From contig NZ_CP061312.1 of assembly GCF_018688155.1 (NCBI RefSeq), positions 496,001 to 560,000 on the forward strand: DNA of 64,000 nucleotides, given 5' to 3'. Both the position numbers and the translations under genes were made by a program. Shown piece after piece: positions 56,972 to 64,000 of the stretch. Within the stretch, counting starts at the first letter, position 1; every line of letters starts with the position of its first letter. The stretch comes from Polynucleobacter sp. AP-Sving-400A-A2. Lineage in GTDB: Bacteria > Pseudomonadota > Gammaproteobacteria > Burkholderiales > Burkholderiaceae. The notes below the pieces were generated by a model. The model was not told the origin of the DNA and made no database searches. It saw nothing but the letters and a program-made list of their open reading frames with translations.

Positions 56972-59581
56972 ATGAAAACCGATCTTCCACAGAGCTTTCG
57001 CAGGCTCGAATACCGCGCTCCCAATTACACCTTTTCACAGGTTGAACTAGACATTGCTTTAGATCCGGCTAGGACAATTGTGAAGAGTCGCCTAGAGGTT
57101 CTACCTTGTCTTGGTCATGAGGCTGGCATGCCTTTAGTGTTGCAGGGCCATGAACTCGAGTTTGTGAGCTTACGCATTAATGGTGTAGCCCATCGTCAAT
57201 TTGAACTAAGCCTAGAAACGCTCACTGTTCATGCTTTACCGAATGAAGGTAAGCAGGCTTTTATTGTTGAGATTATCTGCGTCTGTGTGCCTGAGAAAAA
57301 TACCTCACTCATGGGTTTGTATGTTTCCAACGGGAATTTCTTTACCCAGTGCGAAGCCGAGGGGTTCAGAAAGATTACGTACTTCCTCGATAGACCTGAT
57401 GTGATGGCGCGTTATCGCGTGACTCTGCGTGCTCGTGAGGCGGAGTGCCCAGTGTTGTTATCAAATGGCAATCTGATTAGTACTGAAAAATTACCGAATG
57501 GTTGGCACAGCGCCGTTTGGGAGGACCCGTTTCCAAAGCCGTCTTACTTATTTGCCTTGGTCGCCGGCAAGTTGGAATGTATTGAAGAGACGATCACTAC
57601 TGGCAGTGGTGCAAAAAAGTTATTACAGATTTGGGTTGAGCCGCATGATTTGAAAAAGACCCGTCATGCGATGGATTCTTTGATTGCCTCAATTCATTGG
57701 GATGAGAAACGCTATGGTCTTGAGTTAGATCTCGAGCGCTTCATGATTGTGGCAGTGGGTGACTTCAATATGGGCGCGATGGAGAACAAGGGCCTGAATG
57801 TTTTCAATACTAAATATGTCCTGGCTCAAGCAGAGACTGCAACCGATGCCGACTTTGCCAATATTGAAAGCGTTGTAGCCCATGAGTATTTCCACAACTG
57901 GACTGGTAATCGCGTTACTTGCCGCGATTGGTTTCAGCTTTCTCTTAAAGAAGGTTTGACTGTATTCCGCGATCAGGAGTTTTCTGCAGATCAGATGGGT
58001 AGTGAGTCCGGCAGGGCAGTAAAGCGAATTGAAGATGTGCGTTTGTTGCGCCAACTACAGTTCCCTGAGGATGCAGGTCCGATGGCCCATCCAATTCGTC
58101 CAGATGAATATCAAGAGATCAATAATTTTTACACCGTGACGGTGTATGAGAAGGGCGCTGAAGTTGTTCGTATGTATCAAACTCTATTGGGTGTTGACGG
58201 TTTCCGTAAAGGCATGGATCTGTACTTCCATCGTCATGATGGCCAAGCGGTGACTTGCGATGATTTCTTGGCTGCTATGGCTGATGCCAATGACCGCGAT
58301 CTTTCTCAATTTAAGAACTGGTACAGCCAGGCTGGCACTCCTCAGGTCAAGGTAGAGGAATTCTATGATGCAGATAAAAAGCAATATCAAGTGACTCTGA
58401 CGCAAAGCCCTTCAGCAAATGCAGTGCATAAAGATAGCAAGCTTTTCCACATTCCACTGAAGATGCGTTTACTAACATCTGAAAATGACCAGGTTGAAAC
58501 TTTGTTGGAGTTGACTCAAGATCAGCAAACTTGGACTTTTGATCAGGTGATGAGTCGCCCAGTGTTATCCATCAATCGCAATTTCTCAGCCCCAATTAAT
58601 TTAAATTTTGATCAAAGCGAGCTTGATTTGCTCACTATGTTCTCGAGTGATGATGATGCCTTTAATCGTTGGGAAGCTGGTCAGAAACTGGCAATGCAAA
58701 TGATTCTGGGTAATCGTTTGCCTGATAAAACTCTGATTGAGGCTTATCGCACTTTATTAACTGATCCAGACTTGGATCCTGCATTCAAAGAGTTGGCGCT
58801 GACTTTACCTGCCGAGACTTATTTGTATGAGCAGTGCGTGAGCGTTGATCCACAACAAATTTATCACGCACGTCGTGCTTTCCGTCATGCCCTCGCTAGT
58901 GAGTTGCGCATCGAGTGGGCTGCCCTCTATCAGCAGATGCAAACACCAGGACCATTTAATCCTGATGCAATAAGTGCTGGTAAACGCGGATTAAAGAATC
59001 TGGCATTAAGTATGTTGCTCGAAGCGGATCCTCTGATCTGGGCGCCAATGGCGGTTAATCAATATCAGAATGCCGACAACATGACTGACCGATATGCCGC
59101 TCTAGCGGGCTTAGTAATTCATGGATCAAAATCAGCAGCAGCTTGTTTAGAGGATTTTTATACTCGGTTTGCTGACGATGCTTTAGTGATTGATAAATGG
59201 TTTGCATTGCAATCGAGTAGACCCCCAGTCGTAAACGCTGAATCTACCTTGAATGAAGTCAAGCGCTTGCGTGAGCATGAAGCCTTCAAAATGAATAACC
59301 CCAACCGAGTTCGCAGCGTCATTCATGCCTTTTGTATGAACAACCCCGCTAGCTTTCATCAGGCGGACGGCAGTGGATATGCATTTTGGGCCGAATCCGT
59401 TCTGGCCTTGAACCCAATCAATCCTCAAGTTGCCGCTCGTTTAGCAAGGGGATTGGATCGCTGGCGTCAGTTTGCCCCGATTTATCAGGAGCAGATGCTG
59501 TCAGCCCTAAAGCAGGTTGCGGCTTGCGAAACCCTCTCTCCGGATGTGAAAGAGGTGGTTTCTAAGGCTTTGGGCGATTAA
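56972..59581 (+). CDS. pepN: Aminopeptidase N
   Basis: Zinc metallopeptidase of the M1 family that removes N-terminal residues from peptides. The 869 residues match E. coli PepN. The exopeptidase motif GAMENKGLNVFN and the zinc motif HEYFHNWTGNR with the downstream glutamate of LKEGLTVFRDQEF are intact. An N-terminal beta domain, the thermolysin-like domain, a small beta domain and a long helical C-terminal domain follow in the expected order. Confidence 0.97.
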   Translation: MKTDLPQSFRRLEYRAPNYTFSQVELDIALDPARTIVKSRLEVLPCLGHEAGMPLVLQGHELEFVSLRINGVAHRQFELSLETLTVHALPNEGKQAFIVEIICVCVPEKNTSLMGLYVSNGNFFTQCEAEGFRKITYFLDRPDVMARYRVTLRAREAECPVLLSNGNLISTEKLPNGWHSAVWEDPFPKPSYLFALVAGKLECIEETITTGSGAKKLLQIWVEPHDLKKTRHAMDSLIASIHWDEKRYGLELDLERFMIVAVGDFNMGAMENKGLNVFNTKYVLAQAETATDADFANIESVVAHEYFHNWTGNRVTCRDWFQLSLKEGLTVFRDQEFSADQMGSESGRAVKRIEDVRLLRQLQFPEDAGPMAHPIRPDEYQEINNFYTVTVYEKGAEVVRMYQTLLGVDGFRKGMDLYFHRHDGQAVTCDDFLAAMADANDRDLSQFKNWYSQAGTPQVKVEEFYDADKKQYQVTLTQSPSANAVHKDSKLFHIPLKMRLLTSENDQVETLLELTQDQQTWTFDQVMSRPVLSINRNFSAPINLNFDQSELDLLTMFSSDDDAFNRWEAGQKLAMQMILGNRLPDKTLIEAYRTLLTDPDLDPAFKELALTLPAETYLYEQCVSVDPQQIYHARRAFRHALASELRIEWAALYQQMQTPGPFNPDAISAGKRGLKNLALSMLLEADPLIWAPMAVNQYQNADNMTDRYAALAGLVIHGSKSAAACLEDFYTRFADDALVIDKWFALQSSRPPVVNAESTLNEVKRLREHEAFKMNNPNRVRSVIHAFCMNNPASFHQADGSGYAFWAESVLALNPINPQVAARLARGLDRWRQFAPIYQEQMLSALKQVAACETLSPDVKEVVSKALGD

Positions 59582-59588
59582 AGGGTAG

Positions 59589-59768
59589 CTATCTACGGTT
59601 AATATCTTCCATATTTGGAGTTTTTCCTCCTAGCTCTGCCAGACTTTGATTCGCGTGGGCTCTGATATAAAAAGTAAATACTTCCTCAACAAAATCAGCC
59701 TGTTGGAGGTCTTGATATGAGTATTTCAGGGCCTCCTCATATAACAACTCATTGATATCAACAATCAT
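59589..59768 (-). CDS. Orphan VapB-like antitoxin
   Basis: A 59-residue frame in the 307-base gap between pepN and fbp. It starts MIVDINELLYEEALKY and ends SLAELGGKTPNMEDINRR. The pattern of a short ribbon, a helix, then LAxLGG and a P-x-M-x-D-I-x-R-R ending fits the type II VapB antitoxin family that normally accompanies a PIN-domain VapC. GAGGGG lies about 10 bases before the ATG. No toxin gene is present on either side, so it is a solitary antitoxin or a remnant. Confidence 0.65.
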   Translation of the reverse strand: MIVDINELLYEEALKYSYQDLQQADFVEEVFTFYIRAHANQSLAELGGKTPNMEDINRR

Positions 59769-59888
59769 TTTGCGTAATCCCCTCTTTATCTGATGGAAAT
59801 AAATTTACTAGCACCCCTAAATTATGCTGCCCAGCTGGGAACAGGGCAAAATAGACCTCATGTGAAAAATGTCGTTTAGACAGCATCT

Positions 59889-60914
59889 ATGGAGAAATTC
59901 CTTTTGAGCGCTTCAAGTACTTTTAATACCAATTTCAAGCAATACCTGACATCTACCAAGGTGAAGGGTGAAGACATCCCTGCGGGTCTTCAGGAGCTTT
60001 TAGAAGCTGTTGCAGATACTTGCTCAAGCTTGAGTCATGAGGTCGCACAAGGTGCCTTAATTGGCTTATTAGGCTCTGCTGGTACCGGCAATGTCCAAGG
60101 TGAAGTTCAGCAAAAGCTGGATGTGATTGCTAATGACTTATTAATTGACGGCGTACAAGGGTGTAAATCCTTGGCTGGCCTAGCCTCTGAAGAGATGGAG
60201 TTACCGCTTCCAGTTCAGGGCACTGGAGACTACTTGCTATTGTTTGATCCATTGGATGGTTCATCTAACATCGATGTGAATGTATCCATCGGCACGATTT
60301 TTTCTGTACTTAAGAAGCAAGATCCTCTAGCGCCATTACAAACTTCGGATTTCTTATTATCAGGTCGGCATCAGGTGGCTGCAGGTTATGTTGTCTACGG
60401 CCCGCAAACAACCATGGCATTAACGTTGGGCGATGGCGTAGTGATGTTTACGCTTAATAAGGTGACCGGTGAATTTGTATTAATTAAGCACGCAGTAGAG
60501 ATTTCGCATTCCACTAAAGAGTTCGCCATCAATATGTCAAATATGCGTCACTGGGCTGAGCCTGTTCGTCGCTATGTAGATGAGTGCTTAGCAGGTGTGA
60601 GTGGCGAACGCGATAAAGATTTTAATATGCGCTGGATTGCGTCTATGGTTGCCGACGTTCACCGCGTCTTATCGCGTGGCGGCATCTTTATGTACCCATG
60701 GGATCAACGCGAACCTCATAAGCCAGGTAAGCTGCGCCTGATGTATGAAGCGAACCCTATGAGCTTTTTAGTGGAGCAGGCTGGTGGCGCATCAACTAAT
60801 GGCGATCAATTAATCATGGATATGGTTCCCACGGAATTACATGAGCGTGTCTCTGTGATGTTGGGGTCTAAAGAAGAGATTGAGCGCTTGCAACATTACC
60901 ATTCTCAGGCGTAA
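59889..60914 (+). CDS. fbp: Fructose-1,6-bisphosphatase class I
   Basis: Gluconeogenic phosphatase, 341 residues. Metal-binding and catalytic blocks are [12 protein letters not shown] and [24 protein letters not shown]; the C-terminal substrate block is [24 protein letters not shown] 59889 lies 120 bases after the VapB-like gene start. It ends at a symmetrical terminator shared with cphA. The enzyme fits growth on two- and four-carbon acids that enter below fructose bisphosphate. Confidence 0.96.
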   Translation: MEKFLLSASSTFNTNFKQYLTSTKVKGEDIPAGLQELLEAVADTCSSLSHEVAQGALIGLLGSAGTGNVQGEVQQKLDVIANDLLIDGVQGCKSLAGLASEEMELPLPVQGTGDYLLLFDPLDGSSNIDVNVSIGTIFSVLKKQDPLAPLQTSDFLLSGRHQVAAGYVVYGPQTTMALTLGDGVVMFTLNKVTGEFVLIKHAVEISHSTKEFAINMSNMRHWAEPVRRYVDECLAGVSGERDKDFNMRWIASMVADVHRVLSRGGIFMYPWDQREPHKPGKLRLMYEANPMSFLVEQAGGASTNGDQLIMDMVPTELHERVSVMLGSKEEIERLQHYHSQA

Positions 60915-60948
60915 GTATTCGCTACTATCTGAACTACTAAGATCTAAC

Positions 60949-60978
60949 AAAAAAGCCCAATCACTGATTGGGCTTTTT
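60949..60978. terminator. Bidirectional Rho-independent terminator between fbp and cphA
   Basis: AAAAGCCCAAT (60951-60961) pairs with ATTGGGCTTTT (60967-60977) around CACTG. A T run follows on the plus strand and the preceding A run gives a T-tract on the minus strand, so it can end both converging transcripts. Confidence 0.92.
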
Positions 60979-61014
60979 ACTTCAGATGATTGTCTGAAAA
61001 AGTGAATTCAACGA

Positions 61015-63585
61015 TTATGGTCGCACCTGCTCTTTGAGATAAGCCAGCGACTCTTCGACCTGGTCAATGAGTATCAGACAGATATCACCGGCAGATAAAT
61101 CGTTGAGGGCAGTATCAATAGCAAGAAATTCACCGGTAATTTCTTTGACTTGTTTGGCTTTCTTGGTGCCCACTAAACCTTCTTGAAGAAGCTTGAGTAC
61201 TTCACCATCTTCGCGGCCACGCTGACATTGATCTTGATACAGGATGACATTATCAAAGCTATTGCCAAGAATACGGGTCAGATCACGAATGTCCTCATCG
61301 CGACGATCGCCGGCACCGCTAATGACTACGTGACTCTTCTGAGGTTTCATGGCCTCAATTGCGCTAGCTAAAGCGCGCATGGCATCTGGATTGTGGCCAT
61401 AGTCGGCAATGACGGTAGCGCCTTTGTGCTGGAATTGATTGAAGCGTCCAGGCACTGCGTTGGCAGAGCTTTCAAAGGAGTGGAGGCCACGCGCAATCTT
61501 TTCAGCATCCAAGCCTAGTGCCCAGGCCGCACCAATAGAGGCCATGGCATTTTCAATTTGGAATCCTAAAACACCATTCTGGGTTAAGGGAATTTCGCTG
61601 ACTGGGAAGCGGAAGAGTACGCGAGCTCCTTTGGAGCAAACGATAAAGGCACCATCAAAGTAAATCACTTTTTTGTTTTTAGCTCGATGGGCAGCAATCA
61701 CAGGGTGGTGTTGATTTTGCGCAAAGAAAATCACTCGCCCCGTGCAAACATCCCCCATCTTAACGACTATGGGATCCGTGGCATTGAGGACTGCAGCGCC
61801 AGACGGCGCCACATTTTGGACAACTACTCGTTTTAAGATAGCCAAGTCTTCAACGCTCGTGATGTAGTTAAGACCAAGATGATCCCCTTCACCAATATTG
61901 GTAACAACAGCAACTTCACAGCGGTCAAAACCTAAGCCCTCGCGCAGCATGCCGCCACGGGCTGTCTCTAAGACAGCAGCATCTACATCAGGATGCATGA
62001 GAACGTTACGAGCACTCTTAGGCCCGCTACAGTCTCCAGAATCAATTAGGCGATGGTTGATATATACCCCATCAGTAGTCGTCATACCAACACGTAAGCC
62101 AGTCTCATTGAGTAAATGAGAAATAAGGCGAACAGTAGTTGTTTTGCCATTGGTTCCAGTGACTGCCACAACTGGAATTCTGCCATCCTCGCCAAGCGGG
62201 TACATTGTGTTGATGATGTCTTCGCCTACAGGACGGCTCTTGCCGTAGGAAGGCTTGAGATGCATACGTAGGCCAGGAGCAGCATTGACTTCAACGATAC
62301 CGCCGCCTTGACTCTCTAAAGGCTTATAAATTGCCTCGCACAAAATGTCGACACCAGCGATGTCTAATCCAATCATTTGCGCAGCAGCGATAGCGCTGGC
62401 TGCAACATCAGGATGGACGTCATCAGTCACATCGGTAGCCGTACCACCAGTGCTGAGATTGGCGTTATTGCGCAAGAGAACGCGTTCGCCAGTGTTGGGT
62501 ATATGTTGCGGGCTGAGACCGTTACTAGCTAAATGTGCAAGAGCAATGTCATCAAAGCGAATCTTGGTTAATGCGGTTGCGTGACCATCGCCGCGCAATG
62601 GATTTTTATTTTCCAGCTCAACCAGTTCAGCGACGCTATGCTTGCCATCTCCTACTACTTGTGCAGGCTCGCGCCGCGCCGCGGCGGATAAGCGATTACC
62701 TACCACGAGCAAGCGATAGTCCGCGCCAGGTAAGTAGCGTTCGACTATGGTTTCCCGGCCAAAAGCCTGGGTGACTACAAAGCCAGTACGCACTTCTGCT
62801 TCCGTTTGAATATTGGCAACGACACCTTTACCTTGATTGCCATCCTTGGGCTTGAGCACAATAGGGCCACCAATTTTTTGGGCGGCACGCCATGCATCAT
62901 CTGCGGTAGTGACTACTTCACCAGTTGGAACGGATACTCCTGCAGCCGCTAGAAGATTTTTAGTGAGCTCTTTATCTTGTGCAATCGCCTCGGCTATCGC
63001 ACTAGTGTCGCTAGTCTCAGCAGCTTGGATACGTTTTTGTTTGCTACCCCAGCCAAACTGCACCATGCTGCCCTCAGTCATACGGCGATAGGGGATGTTT
63101 CTTTGTACTGCAGCATCAACAATGGAGCCAGTACTCGGTCCTAGGCGCACATCTTCATACAGGGCTTCTAGCTCTGATAGAGCGGCCGCTAAATCAAATG
63201 GCACATCATTGAGCGTTGCCTGAATTAAGGCAAAGGCAAAGTCAAAAGCCATACGCCCGACAACTTCTTCGGTGTACTCTACGACGACTTGATATACACC
63301 TACGTCAATAGTTTGTACCGAGCGGCTAAAAGTGACTGGACAACCTGCTTGTGATTGAAGACCTAAAGCAGCATGTTCTAGCGCGTGTGCTAGGGAGAGA
63401 GTTTCATTTTGCCCACCGCGACGCATACTGCCTAATTGCGGAAAGCGCTCACGAATCTTGATTTCAAATTCGGGAATCAGATCAATTGAACGTTCTGATT
63501 CCTCGCAAGACACAATAGCCTCTAAAGCGGTATGGCGGCTCCATAAATTTGGGCCACGCAACATGCGAATACGGGTGATATCCAA
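61015..63585 (-). CDS. cphA: Cyanophycin synthetase
   Basis: Polymerises aspartate and arginine into cyanophycin, a nitrogen reserve. The 856-residue protein has the N-terminal domain (ITRIRMLRGPNLWS; residues 1-160), an ATP-grasp domain (about 205-460, with PIVLKPKDGNQGKGV and VEVNAAPGLRMHLKP) and a Mur-ligase domain (P-loop VTGTNGKTTT near 475-484, then AVPGRFN and DYGHNPDA). The start is TTG 63585, directly after the stop of the upstream homologue, with AGGGG five bases before it; the N-terminus it gives is the family one. Confidence 0.94.
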   Translation of the reverse strand: MDITRIRMLRGPNLWSRHTALEAIVSCEESERSIDLIPEFEIKIRERFPQLGSMRRGGQNETLSLAHALEHAALGLQSQAGCPVTFSRSVQTIDVGVYQVVVEYTEEVVGRMAFDFAFALIQATLNDVPFDLAAALSELEALYEDVRLGPSTGSIVDAAVQRNIPYRRMTEGSMVQFGWGSKQKRIQAAETSDTSAIAEAIAQDKELTKNLLAAAGVSVPTGEVVTTADDAWRAAQKIGGPIVLKPKDGNQGKGVVANIQTEAEVRTGFVVTQAFGRETIVERYLPGADYRLLVVGNRLSAAARREPAQVVGDGKHSVAELVELENKNPLRGDGHATALTKIRFDDIALAHLASNGLSPQHIPNTGERVLLRNNANLSTGGTATDVTDDVHPDVAASAIAAAQMIGLDIAGVDILCEAIYKPLESQGGGIVEVNAAPGLRMHLKPSYGKSRPVGEDIINTMYPLGEDGRIPVVAVTGTNGKTTTVRLISHLLNETGLRVGMTTTDGVYINHRLIDSGDCSGPKSARNVLMHPDVDAAVLETARGGMLREGLGFDRCEVAVVTNIGEGDHLGLNYITSVEDLAILKRVVVQNVAPSGAAVLNATDPIVVKMGDVCTGRVIFFAQNQHHPVIAAHRAKNKKVIYFDGAFIVCSKGARVLFRFPVSEIPLTQNGVLGFQIENAMASIGAAWALGLDAEKIARGLHSFESSANAVPGRFNQFQHKGATVIADYGHNPDAMRALASAIEAMKPQKSHVVISGAGDRRDEDIRDLTRILGNSFDNVILYQDQCQRGREDGEVLKLLQEGLVGTKKAKQVKEITGEFLAIDTALNDLSAGDICLILIDQVEESLAYLKEQVRP

Positions 63586-64000
63586 TTAAGCCCCTACTGG
63601 AATGCTCGCGTCAGAAACAAAAGTTTCAGCACCAGCTTCGATAACGTTGAAAGGAATATCTAAGGCCCAAGCTGCAGCAATTGCGGCGCCAAGATTTAAT
63701 GGTTTCCATGGCTCACTGGCGCTAGGCTCAGAGTTATGCGGGACTGGAATACTCTTCTGATCCTGCTCAGCAGACTTTAGAGTAATTTGTTGATTACCGA
63801 TCATCACGACACGACCACCATTTTTAAGGTGCTCTTGTGCAATAGGGGATGTCGAGTCTTGGGTAAAGAAAATAACTTCGCCGTCACAGAGTTCCGCCAT
63901 GCTGGCTACCATGGGATCATCTGCATTAAGAACAGCCACTCCCGTCGGTAGCACTACATCTACTTGAGTTCTGACGATACTGAACACTTGGTCTTCATCG
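63586..64000 (-). CDS. Second cyanophycin synthetase homologue (CphA'), N-terminal part outside window
   Basis: The frame is open to the window end; 137 residues are visible. They align with the middle Mur-ligase domain of the neighbouring CphA (VAVLNADDPMVASMAEL, GEVIFFTQDS, AAIAAAWAL). The protein stops at SDASIPVGA, at the point where CphA continues into VPGRFN and its last domain of about 140 residues. It is therefore a C-terminally shorter homologue, comparable to the cphA' genes paired with cphA in other Burkholderiales. It is coupled to cphA with no gap. Confidence 0.82.
   Translation of the reverse strand, partial: DEDQVFSIVRTQVDVVLPTGVAVLNADDPMVASMAELCDGEVIFFTQDSTSPIAQEHLKNGGRVVMIGNQQITLKSAEQDQKSIPVPHNSEPSASEPWKPLNLGAAIAAAWALDIPFNVIEAGAETFVSDASIPVGA

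Overview
The window looks like a stretch of ordinary chromosome from a freshwater betaproteobacterium of the family Burkholderiaceae, most probably Polynucleobacter or a close relative. The reasons are moderate GC, tight gene packing, two Bug/TctC-type binding proteins, a DUF3460 protein, a cphA/cphA' pair, a CysB-type LysR regulator and a metabolism built on small organic acids. This assignment is an inference from gene content and was not tested by a database search. No phage, insertion sequence, CRISPR array or rRNA operon was found. One tRNA (Leu-CAA), a 6S RNA and a cobalamin riboswitch are present.

Layout. 1-8100: the end of msbA, then a minus-strand housekeeping run (yebC, purD, hemF, nadD, rsfS, rlmH, maf, rng) with several touching or ATGA-overlapping genes. 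8242-13315: tRNA-Leu, a four-carbon sugar-acid catabolic operon (ltnD-otnK-otnC), a Bug binding protein and a CysB-like regulator. 13378-18649: lptG/lptF divergent from pepA-holC-lgt. 18778-22750: a malonate operon (malonyl-CoA decarboxylase, Bug binding protein, malonyl-CoA synthetase). 22769-26945: TSUP transporter, 6S RNA, zapA, a coiled-coil protein, and a BtuB-like TonB receptor under a cobalamin riboswitch.

27030-33323 is the most interesting part: an oxalate/formyl-CoA cluster made of a Crp/Fnr-type regulator, oxalyl-CoA decarboxylase, two tandem formyl-CoA:oxalate CoA-transferases, and a freestanding protein that resembles the 10-formyltetrahydrofolate hydrolase domain of ALDH1L1. A perfect TTGAC-N4-GTCAA site lies where it would sit at -41.5 of an oxc promoter. 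An fdhD gene for formate dehydrogenase maturation lies 4 kb further on. A plausible reading is that oxalate is decarboxylated to formyl-CoA and the C1 unit leaves either as formate or through folate.

33353-41611: panC-scpA-DUF3460-metG on the minus strand; fdhD, dcd, an AdiA-type basic amino acid decarboxylase and a YefM-YoeB toxin-antitoxin pair on the plus strand. 41632-49152: TRAP permeases dctQM downstream of argH, then hemC-hemD, ubiC and an RhlE-type helicase with a three-hairpin 5' leader. 49404-56938: LysE-family exporter, coniferyl-aldehyde-type dehydrogenase, msrA, pdxH, tcdA, then an amino acid permease-alanine dehydrogenase pair and a GDT1-family manganese transporter. 56972-64000: pepN, an orphan VapB-like antitoxin, fbp, and cyanophycin synthetase cphA preceded by a second copy (cut by the window end) that lacks the last Mur-ligase domain.
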